Assembly: GCF_000787375.1 (NCBI RefSeq)
Contig: NZ_JRJU01000010.1
Location: 1 to 64,000, forward strand
DNA length: 64,000 bases
Source: Halalkalibacter okhensis
GTDB lineage: Bacteria; Bacillota; Bacilli; Bacillales; Bacillaceae_D
Direction: 5' to 3'
A program made the translations under genes and the position numbers. Positions 27,639 to 37,300 of this stretch are shown here, in pieces (the stretch's first letter is position 1; every line of letters begins with the position of its first letter). The notes beneath the pieces were generated by a model. The model ran no database searches, was not told the DNA's origin, and was given only the letters and a program-made list of their open reading frames with translations.

Positions 27639-27839
27639 ATGAAAAAAAAGATTTCATTAGTTACAGCCGTATTATTTGTGTTATTTCTTTTACCAGCACA
27701 AGTTCTTGGTGCAGGCGGTGGTGGAGCTGAAGAAGCTGCAAGTAGCGAACCATCCGGTATGCTTGTACTAGCTCTAACAATTATGTCAATATTAACACTT
27801 ATTACTATGATTTTCTTTTCATTTCGTGATAATGGATAA
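27639..27839 (+). CDS. Small exported/membrane peptide, unknown
   Basis: 66 residues from ATG 27639 (CAAGGAGGGTTGACC). A signal-like N-terminus (KKKISLVTAVLFVLFLLPAQVLG) is followed by a short Gly/Glu/Ala-rich linker and a C-terminal membrane segment (MLVLALTIMSILTLITMIFF). No homologue recognised. A compact terminator follows, so it is a separate unit. Confidence 0.65.
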   Translation: MKKKISLVTAVLFVLFLLPAQVLGAGGGGAEEAASSEPSGMLVLALTIMSILTLITMIFFSFRDNG

Positions 27840-27847
27840 TGACACAG

Positions 27848-27874
27848 AACGTGGACATGATGTCCACGTTTTTT
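27848..27874 (+). terminator. Intrinsic terminator
   Basis: AACGTGGACA (27848-27857) pairs with TGTCCACGTT (27861-27870), followed by TTTTTTC. Confidence 0.85.
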
Positions 27875-27908
27875 CATGTGTATAATACTAACTTGGAGTT
27901 GACTTAAT

Positions 27909-28526
27909 ATGTGGGAAGTATTAACTATCATTGGAACAATTGCTTTTGCGCTAAGTGGAGCCATCGTTGCCATGGAAGAAAAATATGATTTAATGGGTGT
28001 GTATATTTTAGGTCTTGTTACCGCTTTTGGTGGAGGAGCTGTAAGGAATCTCCTTATTGGCGTACCGGTTTCTGCACTTTGGGAGCAAGGGGCATTATTC
28101 ATTGTTGCAATTGTTGTCATGACCATTGCCTTCTTGTGTCCTACTCTGCTGCTTCAAAAATGGATAAAATTTGGAATTCTTTTTGATGCGATTGGCCTCT
28201 CCGCTTTCGCTATTCAAGGTGCAATCTATGCAACAGAGATGGGGCATCCATTATCAGCGGTCATTGTCGCTGCTGCATTAACCGGCACAGGTGGCGGTAT
28301 GATTCGAGACGTTCTTGCCGGAAGAAAACCGCTATTTTTGCAACAAGAAATATATATTGTTTGGACGATGGTTGCCGGTGCATTGATTGGTCTTCATGTT
28401 GTTACTACATCGGTTGGCTATACGATCTTATTTATTACTGTGATTATTCTAAGAATGTTATCGGTTCATTACAAATGGCAGCTACCAAAACGAGAGTTAA
28501 AAAGCTCCTACGATACAAGTCTTTAA
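27909..28526 (+). CDS. TRIC-type cation channel (UPF0126, YvgT-like)
   Basis: 205 residues, about seven membrane segments. Two internally related halves each hold a GGG turn: VTAFGGGAVRNLLIG and LTGTGGGMIRDVLAGR, the hallmark of the bacterial TRIC family of trimeric cation channels. It is in the inner membrane. The ATG follows TTGGAGTTGACTTAAT. It ends at a terminator shared with the convergent yppE. Confidence 0.9.
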   Translation: MWEVLTIIGTIAFALSGAIVAMEEKYDLMGVYILGLVTAFGGGAVRNLLIGVPVSALWEQGALFIVAIVVMTIAFLCPTLLLQKWIKFGILFDAIGLSAFAIQGAIYATEMGHPLSAVIVAAALTGTGGGMIRDVLAGRKPLFLQQEIYIVWTMVAGALIGLHVVTTSVGYTILFITVIILRMLSVHYKWQLPKRELKSSYDTSL

Positions 28527-28546
28527 AAAGTTCCTTTAAGTATAAG

Positions 28547-28582
28547 AATGACACACCTTCCTTTTGGAGATGTGTCATTTTT
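28547..28582 (+). terminator. Terminator between TRIC gene and yppE
   Basis: AATGACACA pairs with TGTGTCATT, followed by TTTTT. It is located between convergent genes. Confidence 0.75.
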
Positions 28583-28586
28583 TATG

Positions 28587-28961
28587 TTAGCTTTTTAATG
28601 CTTCGCTCAATTGTTGTAGAACATACTCGACGGATTTATATGTTTCCATTTGGCGTTTTCTACCGGTTCCTTTATAAAATGTCTTAATAGCAACAATTTC
28701 AAGGTTTTCTTCAGTTTGTTGTAATTGACTTGGATGTAAATGCAAGGGCTTCTCCTGTTGCACAAATTGTTTAGCTAACGGTAACCATTCACTCCTTATT
28801 TGATCTATTTTTTCAGCAAAAGGTTTTACAGCCCCGTAAAAGTCTGGTTTATAATTTTCATCTACTTTCACTATATCAACATACATTTTCTCTGCTTCTT
28901 TATTTAAATGTCGTAACTCATCAGTTAACGTCATTAATTTGGAACGGTTTACCTCATTCAT
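28587..28961 (-). CDS. yppE: YppE family protein (DUF1798)
   Basis: 124 residues, all-helical and soluble, similar in length and layout to B. subtilis YppE. It has MTLTDELRHLNKEAEKMY at the start and FYGAVKPFAEKID in the middle. Function unknown. The ATG follows GCGGAGGTGCTGTA. It lies in the recU-yppC-yppE neighbourhood as in B. subtilis. Confidence 0.8.
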   Translation of the reverse strand: MNEVNRSKLMTLTDELRHLNKEAEKMYVDIVKVDENYKPDFYGAVKPFAEKIDQIRSEWLPLAKQFVQQEKPLHLHPSQLQQTEENLEIVAIKTFYKGTGRKRQMETYKSVEYVLQQLSEALKS

Positions 28962-29027
28962 TACAGCACCTCCGCTCCCATCTTAGCAGAAAATCAATTT
29001 TTATTAAAAGAAAGTCTATTCGAGTCT

Positions 29028-29064
29028 GCCGGAAGAGGTGAAATTCGCACCTTTTTTCAGCGGC
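29028..29064. repeat. Palindromic repeat, family member 3
   Basis: On the minus strand it reads GCCGCTGAAAAAAGGTG then CACC..CGGC. It is placed between racA and yppE and has decayed arms. It shares the CTGAAAAA-GGTG core with the repeats at 21.1, 30.0 and 38.05 kb. Confidence 0.5.
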
Positions 29065-29083
29065 CTCTCTATTTGTTTCCTTA

Positions 29084-29630
29084 TTATAAAGAAAACAACT
29101 GCATGAAAGATCGCCATTTTTTCGGCTTGACATTTCCTCCAACAACTAGCGGTAATTCATTATTATCTGATCCAGTTCGTACCGGCTGATGAACTTTGTT
29201 TTCCATATCACTTAGACGTTCCTCTAAATTTTTAATCATTTTCATCATCTCCTCTAATTCGGTACGATGCTTTAACAGCTGATAGCTAACAACATCATCT
29301 GCTTTTTGAGAGATTTTTTTCATCTAATTGATTTACCCTGCTCATCACGGCTTCTAGCTTCTCTTCATAAATAGAGGTTTCTACAAACTGTTGTTTTACG
29401 TCCAATGGCTTGACATTTGTATCTTCGATCTGAATATCTTTCATGCGTTTTCCTTCCTTAAGCTGGTCTTGTACGTTTCGCATAATGGCCACATGTTCAT
29501 TAGTAAATAAATAATGCCCATGCTCATTTGTCTCACAAACTAAACCAAAATATTTCGCCCACCGTTGTACCGTTGTTGGATTCACACCTAGCTGCTCAGA
29601 TACCTCTTTTGTTTTCATAGTCATTTCCAT
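29084..29630 (-). pseudogene. racA: racA, reading frame broken at an A7 run
   Basis: RacA anchors the chromosome origin to the cell pole at sporulation. The N-terminal part (29295-29630; start ATG 29630 after GGGAGG) has a MerR-like helix-turn-helix, VSEQLGVNPTTVQRWAKYF. The second part (29084-29323) is in another frame and holds the conserved KADDVVSYQLLKHRTELEEM coiled coil and the C-terminal KPKKWRSFMQLFSL tail expected to bind membrane. The break is a run of seven A (minus strand, 29320-29314); six would give one frame reading QLDEKISQKADD. It may be a sequencing error, a true mutation or slippage. Confidence 0.75.
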
Positions 29631-29804
29631 CAGACGTACCTCCCTATTTTTAATCTTGTACAACGAATTCTCTTCTAGAAAAGAAATCCCTTCACCCTTG
29701 ACAAAACTAGAACTGATTCGTCAAAGAAAGTGGGAATATTCCTTTTTAAAATTAATCCCATTCAGATTTTGACAAAACTTGTTATTTTTTGTTCTCCCTC
29801 ATCA

Positions 29805-29835
29805 TGAATGTAGTAAGTTGTAGACTCGCATACTA
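29805..29835 (+). promoter_or_regulatory. Sigma-G type promoter of sspM
   Basis: TGAATG (29805-29810) and CATACTA (29829-29835) are 18 bases apart, a good match to forespore sigma-G promoters. The sspM start lies 23 bases further on. Confidence 0.65.
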
Positions 29836-29857
29836 ATAATGAAAGGAGGCGTGCACA

Positions 29858-29977
29858 TTGAATAAAGAACGCAAACGAAACAATGAAATGAACACTGCCG
29901 ACAAAACAAAAGAACAAAGAAAACAAGGATACACAGGTGATAAAAAATTAGGCGGGCCAAACCGTCCGGCAGAATAA
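29858..29977 (+). CDS. sspM: Small acid-soluble spore protein M-like (SspM)
   Basis: 39 residues from TTG 29858, behind AAAGGAGGCGTGCACA. It is Lys- and Gln-rich and ends DKKLGGPNRPAE, nearly the same as the end of B. subtilis SspM. Minor spore proteins of this kind are made in the forespore and degraded in germination. A sigma-G-like promoter lies directly upstream and a hairpin terminator downstream. The neighbours yppC and yppE match the B. subtilis locus. Confidence 0.85.
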   Translation: MNKERKRNNEMNTADKTKEQRKQGYTGDKKLGGPNRPAE

Positions 29978-29988
29978 TCGTTAATAAA

Positions 29989-30025
29989 GGGTACTGAAGA
30001 AGTCCATTCACCTTTTTCAGTACCC
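29989..30025. terminator. Terminator, also palindromic repeat family member 4
   Basis: GGGTACTGAA (29989-29998) pairs with TTCAGTACCC (30016-30025). It lies between convergent sspM and yppC. The minus strand reads GGGTACTGAAAAAGGTGAA, the repeat-family core. Confidence 0.65.
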
Positions 30026-30040
30026 TCGATCTATTTATAA

Positions 30041-30982
30041 TTAAAGATAACTTTTCGCCTTGTGCAAAAAATAGATTTCCACCCACTTACTTTGCAACCA
30101 CTTCGTTCGATCTACAGGTTTAATGGTTTTAAGCTTTGAATAATAACACTCCGTTTTAGTAACCGATTTTGACCAATCCATTTTCCCTTTCCAATGATGA
30201 GAGACTAATGGATATGCTTCTCTTAGTTTTGGGGAAGAGTTGCCAGTGGACCACAATAAGTATTGTTCATAATCTTTTCTTGAGCCTGTAGGTACGGTAT
30301 GCAAACAAAATTGATAGATAAAAGCATGGATATTAGGATGAAACAAAAGGGATTGTAACTGTCTGCCTAGCCATATTCTAGCGTCAACTTTTTTGAAGTT
30401 ACGGACATATAGCCCATATATTTTCCCCTCCATTGTTGGAAAGATAACATAACTCATATGTGCATGCTCTTCTAAGAAATATAGCAAAGTTGAGAAAACG
30501 TTCTTTCGATATAAAGGGTGTTTCATAACTGGTTTTTCAATCGTAAATTGTTCATTGATAATTAATGAGGTACAAAGTCTCTCTTCATCTCCGTACTCCC
30601 AAAATCTCTTCCACTCCTTTTGCATAAATTCCGATACTTGCAATTGAGTAAGTAATGAATAATCGGCTTTCTTTTTATTCTTACAAAATTCATACCAAAG
30701 CAGTTGTGGATACGCATCTGCAAAAATCGTCCAATTTGCTCGCTCAAATGTTTGAAATAACAAGTCACTAAACGGTTCTGTAATTAATTGTTGAAACCAT
30801 TTACTCTTTAAATCCGTCATATTCCAGCCAGCATTTCTTGACACTAGGCTTGCTAGTAAAGCCCACTTAATTTCAGGGTTTTTCATATAAAATTTTTCAT
30901 ACATTACGGTACGTGAAATATTATCGATATTACCTCTTTCGGTTTTTTTCCATATTTCATCTATAATTTTTAATTGTTTCAT
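30041..30982 (-). CDS. yppC: YppC family protein (DUF2515)
   Basis: 313 residues, soluble, aromatic-rich, colinear with the DUF2515/YppC family. LLASLVSRNAGWNMTDLKS near residue 45 is the conserved core. Function is unknown. It is divergent from recU, as in B. subtilis. Confidence 0.82.
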   Translation of the reverse strand: MKQLKIIDEIWKKTERGNIDNISRTVMYEKFYMKNPEIKWALLASLVSRNAGWNMTDLKSKWFQQLITEPFSDLLFQTFERANWTIFADAYPQLLWYEFCKNKKKADYSLLTQLQVSEFMQKEWKRFWEYGDEERLCTSLIINEQFTIEKPVMKHPLYRKNVFSTLLYFLEEHAHMSYVIFPTMEGKIYGLYVRNFKKVDARIWLGRQLQSLLFHPNIHAFIYQFCLHTVPTGSRKDYEQYLLWSTGNSSPKLREAYPLVSHHWKGKMDWSKSVTKTECYYSKLKTIKPVDRTKWLQSKWVEIYFLHKAKSYL

Positions 30983-31135
30983 CTTTTGATGTCTCCTCGT
31001 TAGTTTTACAAGAAAATTTATATCAGAAACTTGACTTAATATGGTAAGATTATGTGATGGAGTCTACTTATACTTTTTCTAGTTATCGGTGGATCCATTC
31101 ATACAAATGATTTTGTTTTGAAAGGTTTGTGAAAA

Positions 31136-31745
31136 ATGGCGATACGTTATCCTAATGGACGGCGTTTTAACGAGCAAAAGTACCCCTACAAAAAAAGTTC
31201 AAAAAAAAGAGTTGACGTATAGCAATCGTGGAATGACTTTAGAAGAGGATTTAAACGAAACAAACCAATATTATCTTGAGAAGTCGATGGCTGTTATTCA
31301 CAAGAAACCGACACCCGTACAAATCGTCCAAGTGGATTATCCAAAGCGAAGTGCAGCAGTAATCAAAGAAGCCTATTTTAAACAAGCATCAACAACCGAT
31401 TATAATGGCGTTTATAAGGGACATTATTTAGATTTTGAAGCAAAAGAAACGAAAAATAAAACCTCTTTTCCATTGCAAAATTTTCATGACCATCAGATTG
31501 AGCATATGAAACAAGTAAAGCAACAAAATGGGATTGCTTTTGTCATTTTGCGTTTTTCACTCACTGATGAAATTTTCTTACTTGACGCCGCCCATTTAAT
31601 ACAATTTTATGAACAAAAAGAAACATCTAGGAAGTCCATTCGAAAGATTGATATTGAAAAATTGGGGTTTTTGATTAAAATAGGATATCATCCACGTATT
31701 GATTACTTACAAGTAATTGACACAGTTTATTTACAGGATAAATGA
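31136..31745 (+). CDS. recU: RecU Holliday-junction resolvase, N-terminal frame broken at an A8 run
   Basis: The main frame (from ATG 31155) covers nearly the whole resolvase: [38 protein letters not shown] with the catalytic Asp/Glu/Lys, and [11 protein letters not shown]. The expected N-terminus [11 protein letters not shown] starts at ATG 31136 with GAAAGG upstream, but is one base out of frame and stops at 31220-31222. Removing one A from the eight at 31201-31208 joins the two frames and gives a normal RecU. ATG 31155 has no ribosome binding site. Followed by ponA. Confidence 0.85.
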
Positions 31746-31771
31746 ACTAAAGAAAGAAAGGGAGAAAGACG

Positions 31772-34348
31772 ATGTCGAATGAAACGAACAATACAAGACA
31801 AGGGCGTCGACAAGCCCGTGGAAAATCAAACAATAAGACAATGAAAAGTAAAAAAGGAATTTGGAAAAAGATATTTATTGCTCTGGTCGCGTTATCTGCT
31901 ATAGCTGTCATTGCAGGTGGTATTACCGTTTTTGCAATGATTCAAGGCGCTCCACCACTTGACGAAGAGAAATTAATGTTGACACAAGGATCGCAGTTTT
32001 ATGATCAAGATGACGTCTTTGTATCACAGTTAGAGACATCAGAACGCAGACAAAATGTCAGTATTCAAGATGTACCACAAGTAGTTGAGGATGCCTTTAT
32101 AGCTGTTGAGGATATTCGATTTAGAGATCACTTTGGTATTGATATTAGAAGACTTTTCGGTGCAGTAAGAGCCAATATTACGGGTGGTTTTGGAGCTGAA
32201 GGTGCTAGTACAATTACACAACAGCTAGTGAAAAATTTATTTTTAAATGAGCAAAAACAATTAACTAGAAAAATTCAAGAGCAATATTTAGCAATAAAGT
32301 TAGAGCAACAATATTCAAAAGACCAAATTCTTGAAATGTATTTAAATCAAATTTATCTTGGTTCTGGTGTATATGGTGTTGAATTAGCATCACGTACGTA
32401 CTTTAACAAATCTGTTGAAGACTTGTCGCTTGCTGATGCTGCATTACTTGCAGGGATCCCTCGTCGCCCAAGCTTCTACGATCCAACAAAAAATCCTGAA
32501 GCGGCTGAAAGTCGACGAAATCTAGTCCTTTCATTAATGGAGCAGCACGGCAAAATTACAAGTGAGGAAGCCAAAGAAGCTCAGGCCATCCCTCTAGCCG
32601 ATCAATTAGTATTAACCGAACGTGAGTCTTATCCATATGAAGCCTTTTATAACCAAGTATTAGAAGAACTTGAAGCATTGGAAGGTATTACAATTAACGA
32701 TATTTATAATGCTGGATTAAAAATTTATACCACTCTTGATGTAAGTGCACAGGAACACGTAGAAAATGTCCTTCAAACGGATGAATTTGTGAACGTGTAC
32801 CCTGACAATGAAGATTTTACAGCTGCCGTTACCCTACTCGATACGAAAACTGGTCAAATTAAGGCACTTGGAAGTGGGCGTGAGGATACTGGGTATCAAC
32901 GAGGCTATAACCTAGCAACAGATGACCGCAGACAGCCAGGATCAACGATTAAACCGATTCTAGATTATGGACCTGCAATTGAATATTTACAGTGGTCTAC
33001 TGCCCACCGTATCGTCGATGAGGCACATTCTTATTCAAATGGAACACCGATTAATAACTTTGACCGTCAATTTCAAGGTCCTTTATCAATGCGGACAGCT
33101 TTAGCGCGTTCTAGGAACGTGACCGCTGTAAAAGCATTACAAGAAGTGGGCATAAGCCGCGCACAAACATTTGGCGAAGATTTAGGAATTCCGTTTGAAT
33201 TGCCAGAAGGTCAAACAGAAATGGATGAAGCTTATGCTCTTGGAGGGTTTCATACTGGTGTTACAACAAAAGAACTTGCAGGAGCTTATGCTGCCTTTGG
33301 AAACAATGGTACGTACACTGAGCCCTATACCGTTCGTAAAGTTGAATTCCCAGATGGGCGTATTATTAATATGCAGCCAGAATCGAGTCAAGCGATGAGT
33401 GATTATACAGCCTATATGATTACAGATATGTTGAAAACCGCAGTCACAAACGGTACAGGTGGAGTAGCAAACATCCCTAATCTACCAATGGCCGGTAAAA
33501 CAGGGACAACAAACTTCGCAAGTGAAACTCGTGAGTCGCGTGGCTATCCTGAAGGTGCTGCCCCAGATATTTGGTTCTCTGGTTATACAACCAATTATAC
33601 AATTTCTGTTTGGACAGGTTTTGCTCGACAACCTGAGGATATAAGTAATAACTATTTCCCTAGTGGTTCAAATTCACGTCAGGCCGCACAGCAAATCTTC
33701 AAAGCTATTATGCAAAATATCTCAGCCGATATTGAAACAGAAGATTTCACGATGCCAAATTCTGTTGTACGTGTCGGAGTAGAACGCTCTACTGGATTAC
33801 TGCCTAGTGAATTTACACCACAAAGTGAAATCATATATGAGCTATTTGTTCGTGGCAATGAACCAACTCGTGTTTCTGACGAATATAGACAACTTAATGC
33901 GCCAACAAACCTGATGGCAAGCTATGAAGAAGGTTCCGATCAAATTATTGTCACCTGGGATTATCCAGAAGAACATGCCGATAATGTCACATTTGAAATA
34001 CAAGTCGCTATAGACGGCGGCAGCGCACAAACACTTGATCGCAAGAAAGAGATGCAATATATCTTCGGAGAACCTCAACCAGGATCTAGTTATGTCTTTA
34101 GCGTTATAGCTATATCAGATGAAGATAGTAGCTTGCGTAGTGATCCAGCTTCTGTTGAAGTGAAAATGGAAGAAGAGATTGAAGAAGAAGAAGAAATTGA
34201 AGAAGAAATTGAGGAAGATACTGAGGAAGAAGACGAGACAATCCCAGACCCTCTTGATGAACTCGAAGAAGATGAGCCGGAAGATGATGATGAACAAGCT
34301 GATGACGGCGATACAGCAACAAATGAAGAAGAAGCTGATAATGAATAA
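31772..34348 (+). CDS. ponA: Penicillin-binding protein 1 (PonA), class A
   Basis: 858 residues. A basic cytoplasmic tail and one membrane segment (about 28-53) lead into a GT51 glycosyltransferase domain (EDIRFRDHFGID, GASTITQQLVKN). The transpeptidase follows, with catalytic SxxK in QPGSTIKPI, SRN, and KTGTTNF. A fibronectin III-like domain is near residues 710-785. The C-terminal 70 residues are almost all Glu and Asp. It builds peptidoglycan. It starts 27 bases after recU, an operon conserved in bacilli. Confidence 0.96.
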   Translation: MSNETNNTRQGRRQARGKSNNKTMKSKKGIWKKIFIALVALSAIAVIAGGITVFAMIQGAPPLDEEKLMLTQGSQFYDQDDVFVSQLETSERRQNVSIQDVPQVVEDAFIAVEDIRFRDHFGIDIRRLFGAVRANITGGFGAEGASTITQQLVKNLFLNEQKQLTRKIQEQYLAIKLEQQYSKDQILEMYLNQIYLGSGVYGVELASRTYFNKSVEDLSLADAALLAGIPRRPSFYDPTKNPEAAESRRNLVLSLMEQHGKITSEEAKEAQAIPLADQLVLTERESYPYEAFYNQVLEELEALEGITINDIYNAGLKIYTTLDVSAQEHVENVLQTDEFVNVYPDNEDFTAAVTLLDTKTGQIKALGSGREDTGYQRGYNLATDDRRQPGSTIKPILDYGPAIEYLQWSTAHRIVDEAHSYSNGTPINNFDRQFQGPLSMRTALARSRNVTAVKALQEVGISRAQTFGEDLGIPFELPEGQTEMDEAYALGGFHTGVTTKELAGAYAAFGNNGTYTEPYTVRKVEFPDGRIINMQPESSQAMSDYTAYMITDMLKTAVTNGTGGVANIPNLPMAGKTGTTNFASETRESRGYPEGAAPDIWFSGYTTNYTISVWTGFARQPEDISNNYFPSGSNSRQAAQQIFKAIMQNISADIETEDFTMPNSVVRVGVERSTGLLPSEFTPQSEIIYELFVRGNEPTRVSDEYRQLNAPTNLMASYEEGSDQIIVTWDYPEEHADNVTFEIQVAIDGGSAQTLDRKKEMQYIFGEPQPGSSYVFSVIAISDEDSSLRSDPASVEVKMEEEIEEEEEIEEEIEEDTEEEDETIPDPLDELEEDEPEDDDEQADDGDTATNEEEADNE

Positions 34349-34350
34349 CC

Positions 34351-34380
34351 AAGAAGCCCTGCACTTATGCAGGGCTTCTT
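34351..34380. terminator. Bidirectional terminator between ponA and dynA
   Basis: AAGAAGCCCTGCA (34351-34363) pairs with TGCAGGGCTTCTT (34368-34380). Convergent genes on both sides share it. Confidence 0.85.
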
Positions 34381-34387
34381 TATTAAA

Positions 34388-37300
34388 TTACGTGATCTCT
34401 TTTAATTGCTTGATCTCTTGTCTTAACGATTGAACATGTTTAGGGTCAGAAAGTGAATCGAATCGTTCTAACTCTCGTCTCAAAGCTTCAATCAGTGATT
34501 GTTTTGCTGAATGAACTAACTCCTCAAATTGACGTTGCAATTGCTCTGTAGTTTCTCGTTCTAACTCTCTTAACAATTCACTTGTTTTCTTCGCCCCCTC
34601 TTGCACAAGGTCCTCCTTCAGCTGTTTGGCCTTTCCTTGTTCAAAGAAAGCCTTTAATGATTGAAAATAGCTCCCATAGGACTCTACCTCAATTGGGATA
34701 TACCTTTTTATAGTCCCCGGGCTTATGTCGACCTTTTCTACTTCATGAGACATTGAAAATGACTGAAACTCGGTACGTATAGAATGAATGGTCTCTTCAA
34801 TCCATTCTTCTATTGCTTGATAAAGAGCTAATTCAATTCTCACAAACGTTGCCTGAAGTTCCTGTTTTATATAATGCTCGCCTTCGCTCCGCCATTCTTT
34901 TAATGACGAAATTAGCGCTTGTTGTTGTGCACGTTTACTATTTCCAACAACAGTTGAAACATTAATCGACTCTGCAAACTGATCACCTAATACATACCGA
35001 GCTCGATCACGTAAATATAGAAACAACTGACTTACTTCTTGTTTACTTATTTGTGCAGCAGTTAATGGCTGATAGGATTCAATCTTTTCATTCCACAAAG
35101 AGATTCTTTCTTCCAGCTGTTTTCTTCTCCGTGCTTTTGATGCTTCTTCCCCAGTTGCGTATTCGAGCCCTTTTTCTAAAATAGCCTCATATCTCTTCGA
35201 TTCTTCTTTAACTAATTCATAACTTAACCGTTTTAATTCAGTGATCGTATTTTGATAAAAGGACTTCTCAAATGCGTCAAACAATTCACCTGCAGACTGA
35301 CCATTCCGTTTTGCTGCTAATCCTTGCTTACTAGAGAGTGGATATAACCTTGGATTGTGTACTCCATTTTGTACAAGTTGATCGAATACATGTTTTTTCA
35401 CACCGTTTAATTCATATGGACTACTTGCCAAGTCAGCCGCATTTAAAATGAAATAAAGCTTATCTGTTCTAAAACCTTCATTCACTTTTGCCATCTGCTG
35501 TAAAAATTGCTGATCAGCCTTTGAAAAGGCATGATTGTAATACGTTAAGTAAAAGATAGCATCTGAATCGCGCAATTGCTTAAAAGCAACATTCGTATGC
35601 CTGCCGTGGATTGAATTTACCCCAGGTGTATCCACGAGGACAATCCCTTTTTCTGTTAACGGACAATCAAAATACAATGTTACTTTTTCAATAAGACACG
35701 CATCATGTTCATTGGCAACAAATGGTTGCAACTTATCTAGAGTCACTTCAAACGAACTTCCTAACTCCCACTTTGCTTCTGCAATACTATTTTTTAAAGT
35801 GGTCAAATAGGACTGGTATGTTTTTTGCCAACTTGTTGTTACGTTTTTATCTTCTTTCCACATATGGATTGTATCTAGACGCACATGGCTATCTAGATGA
35901 GAAGCAACTGACTCTATTTCTCTCTTTAACTGTTCCTTTGATTTCACTTTCACCATTGCCGTTTTTGAAGCATGACCTTCTTCTGATCGTTTCACGACAT
36001 TTACCGTTGCTGTCGTTGGATGTGGCGAAACTGGCAGTACCGTTTCGCCTAGTAAGGCATTTGCAAAGCTCGACTTGCCTGCACTAAATGCACCAAATAA
36101 TGAAATAGTAAATGATTGATCTCGGTAGCGATTAAGTCTATTTGTCAAAATGGATCGCTCATAGTTCATCCGTTTTTCTTCTCGATAGTTGGAGAGAACA
36201 GATTCTACTTGTTTCGTCCACTTGCCCGCTTTTTCTTCATCAAACTCTATCTGTTCGTACGTTTGCTCTTGTTCCCAGTTTGTGTCTATCACTGTTTCCA
36301 TCGGCAAAGTAATAGCATCAAAGGAAGAGACTTTAGGGAAATCTGGTATCGGTTTTTCCATCGTCTCGATAAGTACTTTCTCATAAGCACCAGCATCTTG
36401 ATATTGATTTACTTTGTCTTTTTGAACATTTATGCACTCTGTAAACCGGTCCTTAATATTTGTTAGCTGCATTACAAAAGCGTCTAAATCATGCAATACC
36501 TCAAGCTCTCTCTCTAGTTCAATTCGTTCTTCATCCCAATGCTGTTGCATCCCTTTAGACATGAGGTCAAGAATGGATGCAGCTTTTTGGCGTAGCTGTT
36601 TAATGACGGCTGCTGTCCGTTCCTTTGTAAAAGTGTAGACATATTCTCTATTTTTAGGCCCAGCTTGAACGGCCTTTTGAAAAAAGGTTCGGTCAATGGT
36701 TGCATGTAAGTTTTTGAGCTCTTTTTCGACGCTTTCTCGATTCGATAACTTCGTAAAATCATACGATTGAAAAATTTGATGTAGATGAAACTCTAGTTGA
36801 CTTTTTACTTTATCCTGGGTTTCTTCAATTAGATCTTTTAATCTTACCTCTTGTTCTTCTACTGTTTTCTTCTTTGAAAATAAAAACCCTACTTTAAAGC
36901 CTGGTTGAATACTTTCTAGCCAGTTACGAACTAATTCAGTCGTCGTATAAGGAAAAATCGTGACATCCTTAACAAGTTCCTGCCATTTTTTTTCAAAAGC
37001 TTCTTCAAATCGATTTTTAGCATGAAACGTTTCATCGTATTTCACAGCTATTTCATGTCTTCTTTCTAATTGCTCAACTGAATAACCTTCCTGATTCATC
37101 CGCTCTTTGACTTGGTCTAATTCATCTTCTTTTTCCTCTTCTAGTCGTTGAATGATACTGAGGTGAAAACCCTGTTGCAGACGCTGTTTCGCATAAGGAA
37201 GTAGCTTTTCACCATGAAATAATACCGCTTTCATATCTTGTTCAAATTGAGTGACTTGATTGAGTGAATGATGACGATCTTTCATACTCAAATAAGTTAG

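Noticed and set aside
28954-29145. A 63-codon minus-strand frame between racA and yppE
   Set aside because: It passes through the repeat at 29028-29064 and has neither start signal nor protein-like composition.
29802-30086. A 94-codon minus-strand frame opposite sspM
   Set aside because: It is antisense to a better-supported spore gene with a sigma-G promoter, and it overlaps the convergent terminator.
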